Shown: in pieces, positions 28,363-34,837 of the stretch
Numbering within the stretch: the stretch's first letter is position 1
Layout of the letters: each line of letters starts with the position of its first letter
Assembly: GCA_016200465.1 (NCBI GenBank)
Contig: JACQER010000026.1
Coordinates: forward strand, 1-34,837
DNA from: Gammaproteobacteria bacterium
Lineage (GTDB): Bacteria > Pseudomonadota > Gammaproteobacteria > Acidiferrobacterales > Sulfurifustaceae
Length of the DNA stretch: 34,837 nucleotides
Direction: 5' to 3'
The notes under the pieces: generated by a model
The model's input: only the letters and a program-made list of their open reading frames with translations
Databases searched by the model: none
Told to the model about the DNA's origin: nothing
Position numbers and translations under genes: made by a program

Positions 28363-28767
28363 TTCCGAAGTTTGCAAGGGTTTCTCACCCTTAATCCCCG
28401 CAATCACGTACAAGCTTCCGGAGTTGTTCCATCGCTCAACTCCGCGTCCTGCATTGCAGTCCCTGTCATAAATTCGTAACATGATTTGTGCGGTCATGGC
28501 ACTAACTTCCTGTAACAAATGAAATTCATGCCAATGGATGGCCGGATGACGATTACCCGGCGCGCCATGCCTGAATCACCTATGGGGAGAGCAATCCGGA
28601 GTCATTGGGTGCCAACGCAGGGGCGTGCTGGCCAAGGGGACTACACGTTTTTTTGCCTGATCTTCCGTCGCCAGCGGGTGTATGTGACGTACGCAAACGC
28701 CAACGCCAAAAAAAACCAGGGGGCCTTGTTTTCAGGCGCAGGGTAATCGCACCAAAGGAGCAAAGTG
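28363..28767. other. Long intergenic region before selD, two hairpins, no credible gene
   Basis: Hairpins: AAGGGT/ACCCTT just after the stop (28376-28392) and CGGAGTTG (28419-28426) / CAACTCCG (28437-28444). A third imperfect one, AAAACCAGG-GGG-CCTTGTTTT (28712-28732), is flanked by an A run on the left, so on the minus strand it looks like a weak terminator. A 75-codon open frame (28519-28746) lacks any family signature and a ribosome site. The dense Trp/Arg-rich open frames on both strands at 28560-28760 suggest structured non-coding or repeat DNA. Confidence 0.5.
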
Positions 28768-29868
28768 ATGGATGCACTGAGACTTACATCGTTTTCCCGT
28801 TCGGGTGGCTGCGGATGCAAGATCGATCCCACGGCGCTGCACCAGATCCTTGAAAAAGTCCCGAAACAATGGGGCCAGTCAGACTTGATTGTCGGCATTG
28901 AAAACAGCGACGACGCCGCCGTCATGCGGATAAACGATCAAGAATCGCTCGTATTCAGCAACGATTTTTCCACGCCCATCGTCGACGATCCATATACCTA
29001 CGGCCGCATCGCAGCGGCCAATGCGCTGAGCGACATTTATGCCATGGGCGCCAGTCCTCTTATTGCCAACGCCATTGTCGGTTTTCCGGTCGACAAACTG
29101 CCCATGGACGCGATGCAGGAAATCATGCGTGGCGCGGTCGAGGTATGCCAGGATGCCGGTATACCGCTGGCCGGCGGGCACAGCATCGAGAACCCGCAGC
29201 CGATCTTCGGACTCGCCGTGATCGGCATGGCGCGTACGCACATGGTGAAGACCAACGTCGGCGCCCGGATCGGCGACGTGCTCTTGCTCACCAAGCCGCT
29301 GGGAATCGGCATTCTCGCCAGCGCGGTCAAGACCGGCGTGATCCGTCCCCGGGCATATGAAAAATTCATCCATTACATTACCCAGCTCAACAAGCCCGGC
29401 TCGTGGCTGGGAAAACAACCGGAAGTGCATGCTCTCACCGACGTGACGGGGTTCGGTCTCGGCGGTCATTTGTTCGAAATGGCCAAGGGTGGACGGGTGT
29501 GCATGGAAATAGACACCACCGCCGTGCCGGTCATCGAAGAAGCCTGGTCGCTGGTGGAAGAGGGCGTCGTGCCCAGCGGCGCCTACCGCAACATGCACAG
29601 CTATGGCGATTCCTTGCGATTCGACGACGAATGGAACATCGATCATCAGCTCGTTTTCACCGACCCGCAAACGAATGGCGGTCTTCTGATGTCCGTGGCG
29701 CCCGAGAAAGCCGGCCTGTTTCTGGACACGCTCAAGGAGTTCGGCTTTGAGCAGACAGCCGCGATTGGTCGCGTGCGGGCCCTTAAAGGGACGGAAGCAC
29801 CTGTGGTATTCAAGCGCTTGCACCAGGCGAAGCTGGCCGGCATGTCATTTGAAAACGCAGAGTCGTAG
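28768..29868 (+). CDS. selD: Selenide, water dikinase (selenophosphate synthase)
   Basis: Makes selenophosphate from selenide and ATP for selenocysteine and 2-selenouridine synthesis. 366 residues. The catalytic Cys15 and Lys18 lie in SGGCGCKID, equivalent to Cys17 and Lys20 of the Escherichia coli enzyme; Cys, not selenocysteine, is encoded. Further motifs: GIENSDDAAV, SNDFSTPIVDDPYTYGRIAAANALSD-type metal/ATP site, LAGGHSIENPQPIFG and DVTGFGLGGHL. ATG 28768 follows AAAGGAG by seven bases, and is preferred over GTG 28765. No selA, selB or ybbB is in the window. Confidence 0.96.
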   Translation: MDALRLTSFSRSGGCGCKIDPTALHQILEKVPKQWGQSDLIVGIENSDDAAVMRINDQESLVFSNDFSTPIVDDPYTYGRIAAANALSDIYAMGASPLIANAIVGFPVDKLPMDAMQEIMRGAVEVCQDAGIPLAGGHSIENPQPIFGLAVIGMARTHMVKTNVGARIGDVLLLTKPLGIGILASAVKTGVIRPRAYEKFIHYITQLNKPGSWLGKQPEVHALTDVTGFGLGGHLFEMAKGGRVCMEIDTTAVPVIEEAWSLVEEGVVPSGAYRNMHSYGDSLRFDDEWNIDHQLVFTDPQTNGGLLMSVAPEKAGLFLDTLKEFGFEQTAAIGRVRALKGTEAPVVFKRLHQAKLAGMSFENAES

Positions 29869-29893
29869 ATAATCGGGGACGGCGAGCGACGCC

Positions 29894-30679
29894 ATGGACG
29901 CAGGAATGTTTCCGACATTGCTTTCGCTCGGGCTGGTGGGCGGTTTCGTGTCGGGTCTTCTTGGGATCGGCGGCGGCATCATCATGGTGCCGCTGCTGTT
30001 GTATGTGCCCTCCGCTTTGGGTGTCGGGTCGCTGACCATGAAAACCGTGGCGGGCATTACCTCCGTGCAGAGCTTCTTCGGCGCGCTCTCGGGCGCCATC
30101 GGCCACAGGCGCTACAACCGCATCAGCACACCCCTTGCCTATGCCGTGGGTGGCAGTACCGCAGCCGGCTCCCTGGCCGGCTCGATCGCTTCGGCCTATC
30201 TGTCCTCGGAAACCCTGCTGATGGTCTTCGCGGCCATGGCGATCGTTGCCGCCATCATGATGATGATCCCCAAGCATGAGACAGGGCAGGAACCTGATGT
30301 GGAGGAGCTTGAATTCAACAAGCCGCTGGCTATCGCGGTGGGGCTGTTCCTCGGCACGCTTTCGGGCATTATCGGACAGGGAGGGGCGTTTCTTTTCGTT
30401 CCGGCGATGCTTTATGTTCTCAAAATTCCCACACGCATCACGATAGGAACGACGCTCGCCATCGGTATCGCCTCATCGGCGGCGGTACTGATCGGTCGTC
30501 TCGGAACCAACCAGATACCTTACCTGATGTCGGCGGTCCTGGTGGCCGGGGTTCTGATCGGCGCGCAGCTGGGCAGCGTCATGAGCCAGAGAACGCCGCG
30601 CCGGCTGTTGCGCGGGATGCTGTCCGTGCTGATCGCGGTGACCGCCATCAAGATATGGTACGAGCTTTTGCTGGCCTGA
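29894..30679 (+). CDS. TauE/SafE (TSUP) family membrane permease
   Basis: 261-residue inner-membrane protein with about eight hydrophobic helices arranged as two similar halves. Signature repeats: GLLGIGGGIIMVPLLLY near 22-38 and GIIGQGGAFLFVPAMLY near 158-175. The family moves sulfur-containing anions (sulfite, sulfoacetate, taurine, thiosulfate) or organic acids. It starts 25 bases after selD, so is probably cotranscribed with it; a role in sulfur or selenium oxyanion traffic is only an inference. Confidence 0.88.
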   Translation: MDAGMFPTLLSLGLVGGFVSGLLGIGGGIIMVPLLLYVPSALGVGSLTMKTVAGITSVQSFFGALSGAIGHRRYNRISTPLAYAVGGSTAAGSLAGSIASAYLSSETLLMVFAAMAIVAAIMMMIPKHETGQEPDVEELEFNKPLAIAVGLFLGTLSGIIGQGGAFLFVPAMLYVLKIPTRITIGTTLAIGIASSAAVLIGRLGTNQIPYLMSAVLVAGVLIGAQLGSVMSQRTPRRLLRGMLSVLIAVTAIKIWYELLLA

Positions 30680-30772
30680 GCCTTCAGCCGCGCCGGCCGA
30701 TGGAATAAAACGACATGGCAATAAGTCACGGTAAATAATAAATGAAATATTTTTCCACAGGAGATTGCAACA

Positions 30773-31276
30773 ATGCGGAAGTGTCTATGGCCTTGCATCA
30801 TCATGGCGGCTTTGGCATCAGCCGTTTCTCATATCAGCCGCGCGGATCCTCCCGAAGGCTATTCTTTTTTACCGTTTGACGAAGCACTAAAGACGGCCAA
30901 GCAGCAGAACAAAAAAATCTTCGTCTATTACGGTCGGTACGGCTGCGGCTACTGCGACAAAACCAACAAGGAATCCTTCAGCGATCCGGCGCTGCGCAAG
31001 CTGTACACGGAGCACTATGTCCTGGCTTACGTGGACGCCGAAAGCGGAAAGCGCCTGACGCTCCCGAGCGGTGAACACATCACCGAAATGGAACTGGGCG
31101 CCAGGCTCAAGGCGGTGGTGACACCGGTCTTCATCTACACCAATGCCGACGGACAGCCTATCTTCAGGACTCCCGGTTTTCAGACCGTCAAGGATTTCAG
31201 CAAATACGATCAGTATATATACGGCGACCATTACAAAAATCAGACCCTGGCGCAATTCCTCGCGCAAAACCCATGA
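30773..31276 (+). CDS. Periplasmic thioredoxin-like protein (CGYC)
   Basis: 167 residues with a signal peptide (about 1-24, cut near SRA-DPP) and a thioredoxin fold of the SoxW/thioredoxin_2 type. Redox motif CGYC at 58-61, with Gly in place of the usual preceding Trp; cis-proline in VVTPVFIYTNADGQ. Possible role: thiol-disulfide exchange in the periplasm, for example cofactor or sulfur-protein maturation. AGGAGA lies before the ATG. AT-rich leader 30680-30772 likely carries its own promoter. Its stop overlaps the next gene's ATG (ATGATG). Confidence 0.87.
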   Translation: MRKCLWPCIIMAALASAVSHISRADPPEGYSFLPFDEALKTAKQQNKKIFVYYGRYGCGYCDKTNKESFSDPALRKLYTEHYVLAYVDAESGKRLTLPSGEHITEMELGARLKAVVTPVFIYTNADGQPIFRTPGFQTVKDFSKYDQYIYGDHYKNQTLAQFLAQNP

Positions 31277-32520
31277 TGTGCCGATCGCTGCTGGCATTGC
31301 CGTTGCTCGTCAGCATGCCGGCATTGGCGGATACCTGGAGTTTCGATAACCGGATCGCGGTCTCGAAAAACATCGAGGCCGGTGTGTTTCAGCATCTGGA
31401 TTCCTCCGGCCGGAAAAATATCGCCGTATCCGGCAACACCCTGGCGGTCGCATGGGAAGACAACCGCAGTGGTGCGCCTCAGACCTATGTCGCCTTGAAG
31501 AAGCTGGAGGCGGACGAATTCTCCACGGAACAGCGGATCAGCACCGGCAAGTCGGCCTTTGCTCCGGCGATCCTCGCGCTCGGCAAGGGCCGGTTTCTGG
31601 CCGGCTGGGAGCAGGATGGCGCAGTCTGGCTGCGTACGGTTTCGGCGACGGGACTCGGTTCGGTTCGACAGATAAGTCGGGCGGAAGCCGGCCAGATCGC
31701 ATTGGCCACCACCGATGGTCGCCGCATCATCGCCGTGTGGAATCAACGCACCGGGCGCTTCAGCCAGATCGTCGCCACCATGATAAAAATCGGCGTCAAG
31801 GGAGAGACGATCTCTGCCCGCGCGCCAACGCCGGTGGACCCGGATTCACCCGTGGCCGATCAATCCCTTCCTGCTGTCGTCCTGACGAAGCAGGGTGCCA
31901 CGGTCGTCTGGGAAGATCGACGCCGGGGACATACCGCCTTGCTCTACAGCCACGCCGTCGCCGACATGAAATTCAGTCCGCCGCGCCCGCTGAACGAAAT
32001 ATTGCAGAAATCCGAGCAATACGGTCGTGGCAGCGGTGTCACGCGGGCGGCGCTTTCCGTGTTTGGCGACGACCAGATCGTCGCCACCTGGATGGACAAG
32101 CGCGGCTATCAAACAGGTTACGACATATATGCCGCCTTCAGCCGCGACAACGGCGCAAGTTTCGGCGCCAATGAACTGGTGCAGGATGCTTTTGCCGATC
32201 AATACGCGCAGTGGCATCCGGCCGTGACCGGCAACGGCTCCGGTCAGATGGTCATTGCCTGGGATGACGACCGGGACGGCACGTCGGATATATGGTTGTC
32301 ATGGAAAATCCGGGGCGGCTGGAGCACGAACCTTGCGCCTCCGCCGGCGGCCGACAGCCGGCAACAGACCAATCCCGCCATTGCCCTGGACACGCAGGGC
32401 AATCTTCATTTGGTCTGGTTGGAACAGGAGGCGGAGAACAGCCCGGGACGGGTAATGTATGCCGTGGGCCGCTACCTGCGCGGTCCACAGCCGTCCGGCG
32501 CTTCAACGCCGGAGAAATAG
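31273..32520 (+). CDS. Exported beta-propeller-like protein (BNR/sialidase-type repeats)
   Basis: 415 residues; signal peptide 1-20 ending SMPALA-DT. The rest is made of recurring strand units such as LAVAWEDNRSG, RFLAGWEQDGA, ATVVWEDRRRG, QIVATWMDKRG, MVIAWDDDRDG and LHLVWLEQEAE, spaced about 45-60 residues. The VAWEDxRxG pattern with Asp-box-like turns (FSRDNGASFGAN) is typical of six-bladed sialidase/BNR propellers. No catalytic sialidase Arg/Glu/Tyr set could be assigned, so it is more likely a binding protein. ATG 31273 or 31276 may be used. Translationally coupled to the thioredoxin-like gene, which may act on it or its substrate. Confidence 0.78.
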   Translation: MMCRSLLALPLLVSMPALADTWSFDNRIAVSKNIEAGVFQHLDSSGRKNIAVSGNTLAVAWEDNRSGAPQTYVALKKLEADEFSTEQRISTGKSAFAPAILALGKGRFLAGWEQDGAVWLRTVSATGLGSVRQISRAEAGQIALATTDGRRIIAVWNQRTGRFSQIVATMIKIGVKGETISARAPTPVDPDSPVADQSLPAVVLTKQGATVVWEDRRRGHTALLYSHAVADMKFSPPRPLNEILQKSEQYGRGSGVTRAALSVFGDDQIVATWMDKRGYQTGYDIYAAFSRDNGASFGANELVQDAFADQYAQWHPAVTGNGSGQMVIAWDDDRDGTSDIWLSWKIRGGWSTNLAPPPAADSRQQTNPAIALDTQGNLHLVWLEQEAENSPGRVMYAVGRYLRGPQPSGASTPEK

Positions 32521-32541
32521 GAGAGAAAACGGAAGCCGCCG

Positions 32542-34503
32542 CTATTCCGTCAGCGGCCGGTGGATGCGCTCCAGGAGCGTCTCGGTGGTCTTCATCTGCG
32601 CTTCGAGGTCCTTCCGGATCTCTTCCTGTTCGGCGATGCGTTCGCCCAGACTGTCCATGTTCTCGTGAATCTTCTTCAGCGCCTCGAAGCTGCGGTCGAT
32701 CATCGTCTTGTGCTGCTGAATCTGGGCGAACACCGGCGACACCGCGGCCTGGAACCAGTTCTTGGAGGCGGTGTTGCACTCGTTGAAGATATGATGCGCC
32801 TGGCTGACCAGGGTGATGAAGAATTTTTTGATGACGAAATGCTGCTCCGTCATCATGGTCATGGGGCTGTCACGGAACGCGTCGGCCTTTTCCTCGAGTT
32901 TCTTGAACTCCATGACGAAGGGCAGCAGCGACAGCCGTGGCGGAATGATCTTGGCTAGACCGTATTCGGTGTGCAGCCGCGCATAAATGGCCTCGACCAC
33001 CTTGCGGATCTCGTCCGCCTCCTTGTTGACCTTTTCCATGCGCTCGCGGGTGCCCGCGAAGAAGGTCGCCATGCCGGTCTTGAGGCCGCGCGTGGTCCAG
33101 GTATCGTTCATGTCCACGCGCGTCCTGGCGATCAGTTCGTCGAGGCTCTTCATGCTCAGGTGACCGAGCAGTATCTGGGCCTGGCGTGACAGCGCCGCGC
33201 GCGTCAGCTGGAATCCCTCCAGCTCCCTGTCGTACTTCAGCTTCTCCTGGCGCATGCGCGCGACCATCTTGTGAATCGCATCCTGGTTCTTGCCGCTCAG
33301 GGATTTGAGATCGGTTAACTGTTGATTGACCCCGGCCAGCTTGGATTCGAGCAGCGCGCGGCTGCTTTCGACGCGGCCGCTGATTTCATGCACGATGCGG
33401 TTGCGGATCAGCATGTGCCGCGACGGGATCATGTCCTCGGAAAGCTTGTGCTCGAGCGCGGGCAGCCCGCTCTTGTCCGTCAACGCCTGGTCACCCTTGA
33501 TCTTGGCGAGCAGTCCTTTCTGCGCCGACACCGGGAAAACGGATTTCCGGTCCACGTGCAGCACGCGCGCGGTTTCCTCGATCTGCCGGGCGATGCTCTT
33601 GGCCACCGCCGCCTCGTCGTGCAGTTCGTCCCAGAGAATGTCGATCTTGTTGAGCGCCACCAGATGCGGATTGCCCTTCACCGAGCTCACGTGGTTGGTC
33701 CACACGTCGAGGTCGGTCTTGGTGACGCCGGCGTCGGCCGCGAGCACGAACAGGATCGCCTGCGCGTTGGCCAGCGTGTTCAATGTCAGTTCGGGTTCCA
33801 CGCCCAGCGCGTTCAGGCCCGGCGTGTCCAGCACCACCAGTCCCTGCTTGAGCAGCGGATGGGGGAAGTTCACGATCGCATGCCGCCACACCGGCACTTC
33901 GATCATTTCATTCGCTGCCGGCTTTCCGCCCTGCGCGCGCACATCGTACAGGCCCAACTCCTGCGCCTCGCGCACGTTGACCTTCTTGGTCTTGGTGATT
34001 TCGGACAGCGCCTCGCGCACTTCCTCGGCCGAGCTCAGCTTCAGGATGTGCTGAGTGGTCCAGTGCACCGGCGTGCGCTTGTATTCGGAAATCGTCAGCG
34101 CGGTCTTGCGCGTCTCGATCGGCAGCAATTTGACGCAGGGGCCGTCCTTCTCGTCCCAGCGCAATTCGGTCGGGCACATGGTGGTGCGTCCGGCGGAGGA
34201 GGGCAGCAGACGCTGCTTGTAATCGGAAAAGAAAATCGCGTTCAGCAGCTCGGTCTTGCCGCGCGAGAATTCCGCCACCAGCGCCACGGTCAGCTTGTCG
34301 GACTGGAGCGTTTCGATGAGTTCGTACACGCGCAGGTCCTGTTCGCCGTCACTCAGCCCCTGTTGTTCGACCCAGGTCTGGTAATCGGCGATGGCCTGCG
34401 CCAGATCGTCGCGCCAGCGTTTGAAATGCTCGAGTTGCCGGGAGAAACTGTTGACGATGGCTTTGGCCTGGCGCGACTGCACGAAATCCTCGATCGCAAC
34501 CAC
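32542..34503 (-). CDS. Bacterial dynamin-like GTPase
   Basis: 653-residue cytoplasmic or peripheral-membrane GTPase of the dynamin superfamily, which remodels membranes. G1 loop AEFSRGKT (77-84; Ala replaces the first Gly of GxxxxGKS/T), G2 candidate RTTMCPTEL (106-114), G3 DTPG (226-229), G4 NKID (285-288). A long helical region follows (about 370-650) with heptad-like stretches. Length and order suit the family. The start codon is GTG (34503) with a weak ribosome site; a sigma-54-like promoter lies 46 bases upstream. It converges on the propeller gene with only 21 bases between; a small hairpin (32538-32557) spans that end. Confidence 0.87.
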   Translation of the reverse strand: MVAIEDFVQSRQAKAIVNSFSRQLEHFKRWRDDLAQAIADYQTWVEQQGLSDGEQDLRVYELIETLQSDKLTVALVAEFSRGKTELLNAIFFSDYKQRLLPSSAGRTTMCPTELRWDEKDGPCVKLLPIETRKTALTISEYKRTPVHWTTQHILKLSSAEEVREALSEITKTKKVNVREAQELGLYDVRAQGGKPAANEMIEVPVWRHAIVNFPHPLLKQGLVVLDTPGLNALGVEPELTLNTLANAQAILFVLAADAGVTKTDLDVWTNHVSSVKGNPHLVALNKIDILWDELHDEAAVAKSIARQIEETARVLHVDRKSVFPVSAQKGLLAKIKGDQALTDKSGLPALEHKLSEDMIPSRHMLIRNRIVHEISGRVESSRALLESKLAGVNQQLTDLKSLSGKNQDAIHKMVARMRQEKLKYDRELEGFQLTRAALSRQAQILLGHLSMKSLDELIARTRVDMNDTWTTRGLKTGMATFFAGTRERMEKVNKEADEIRKVVEAIYARLHTEYGLAKIIPPRLSLLPFVMEFKKLEEKADAFRDSPMTMMTEQHFVIKKFFITLVSQAHHIFNECNTASKNWFQAAVSPVFAQIQQHKTMIDRSFEALKKIHENMDSLGERIAEQEEIRKDLEAQMKTTETLLERIHRPLTE

Positions 34504-34546
34504 GTTGCTGGTCTCGGATCGTTAAATAAAGGATTTAGTCGATAAT

Positions 34547-34602
34547 GGTGCAAAAGTCAGGCCAAGGCCGGGAAATCCCCGGAAAAACCGGACTTTTACA
34601 CC
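34547..34602. repeat. Imperfect 12-bp inverted repeat in divergent promoter region
   Basis: GGTGCAAAAGTC (34547-34558) and GACTTTTACACC (34591-34602), 11 of 12 paired, with an inner CCGGG-AAAT-CCCCGG element. The left arm overlaps the predicted sigma-54 -12 element of the GTPase gene. It could be an operator or a leader hairpin. Confidence 0.6.
34549..34564 (-). promoter_or_regulatory. Candidate sigma-54 promoter of the dynamin-like gene
   Basis: Minus strand TGGCCTGACTTTTGCA: GG-N10-GC spacing is exact and 10 of 12 informative positions match, including the TTGCA box. Predicted start near 34538, giving a leader of about 35 bases to the GTG. Confidence 0.5.
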
Positions 34603-34764
34603 CCATTTTTCCGGCGCTCAGCGCGGCCGGGGCCTTCAGGTCAGCGCCGTGGTGCAACCGGTTCCCCCTGGATGTTCAGCCCCCTAATTTTCGTTTTCAA
34701 CAGCGGTAATGCCTTAAAATCGCATCCAGGGCACGACATCTCATAAACGGTCTAAAAACGATAC

Positions 34765-34837
34765 ATGACTCGACCCGGCGACAATTCCGCCCATGGAACG
34801 CATCTGACGATCTATCTCCCGGGATTGTTCGGCGCCC
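34765..34837 (+). CDS. Unidentified gene, 5' end only (runs off window)
   Basis: Open from ATG 34765 to the window edge, 24 codons. It reads GTHLTIYLPGLFGA after a short polar start. The hydrophobic LPGLFG strand resembles the N terminus of a conserved proteobacterial family related to phosphoglycerate mutase/alkaline-phosphatase-like proteins, but this is too short to judge. It is divergent from the GTPase gene; TTAAAAT near 34714-34720 could serve as its -10 element. No ribosome site is clear. Confidence 0.45.
   Translation, partial: MTRPGDNSAHGTHLTIYLPGLFGA

Noticed and set aside
28499-28516. TGGCACTAACTTCCTG before selD as a sigma-54 promoter
   Set aside because: The -24 half matches but the -12 GC is missing (CT instead), so it fails the essential position.
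28768-28830. Selenocysteine in SelD
   Set aside because: The catalytic codon is TGC (Cys); no in-frame TGA is present.

Overview
The window is chromosomal DNA of a GC-rich gammaproteobacterium. Two gene orders point there: thrS-infC-rpmI-rplT-pheS-pheT-ihfA-merR-tRNA-Pro, and surE-pcm-nlpD-rpoS. RpoS together with NlpD, an IHF alpha subunit and a chemotaxis operon with a textbook sigma-54 promoter indicate a motile, free-living organism. A deep-branching, possibly sulfur-oxidising lineage is plausible from overall gene content, but nothing here proves it. I saw no rRNA, CRISPR array, intact insertion sequence or prophage.

Layout. 1-6737: translation operon (3'-truncated view of thrS, infC with an AUC start, L35, L20, a strong terminator, PheS/PheT), then ihfA, a MerR-type regulator and tRNA-Pro(GGG). 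The 3' end of that tRNA is duplicated 147 bp downstream around two perfect hairpins, which looks like an attachment-site scar. 6971-8746: sigma-54-type promoter and a membrane PAS-GGDEF diguanylate cyclase. 8818-12128: surE-pcm-nlpD-rpoS, with an Mth938-like gene converging on rpoS. 12612-16335: AlaC-type aminotransferase, homoserine dehydrogenase and threonine synthase (threonine/alanine metabolism).

16536-25434: one chemotaxis operon read from a sigma-54 promoter: STAS protein, sensor-less two-TM receptor, CheY, CheA, CheW, a classical receptor ending in DWTEF, CheR, CheD, CheB. No cheZ is present. Next comes a 934-residue protein (25558-28362) in which a periplasmic TupA-like oxyanion-binding domain is fused through one membrane helix to PAS-GGDEF-EAL. 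Both c-di-GMP catalytic domains look intact.

28768-32520: selD, a TauE/SafE (TSUP) permease, a periplasmic thioredoxin-like protein and a translationally coupled exported beta-propeller-like protein. On the minus strand at 32542-34503 is a dynamin-like GTPase, also with a sigma-54-like promoter. The start of an unidentified gene runs off the right edge.

Common thread: receptors and che proteins control swimming, two membrane c-di-GMP enzymes sense other signals, and sigma-54 appears to drive at least the che operon and probably the upstream cyclase. The most interesting items are the TupA-GGDEF-EAL fusion, the STAS/sensor-less receptor pair with shared C-terminal tags in the che operon, the sigma-54 promoter set and the tRNA-Pro 3'-end duplication.
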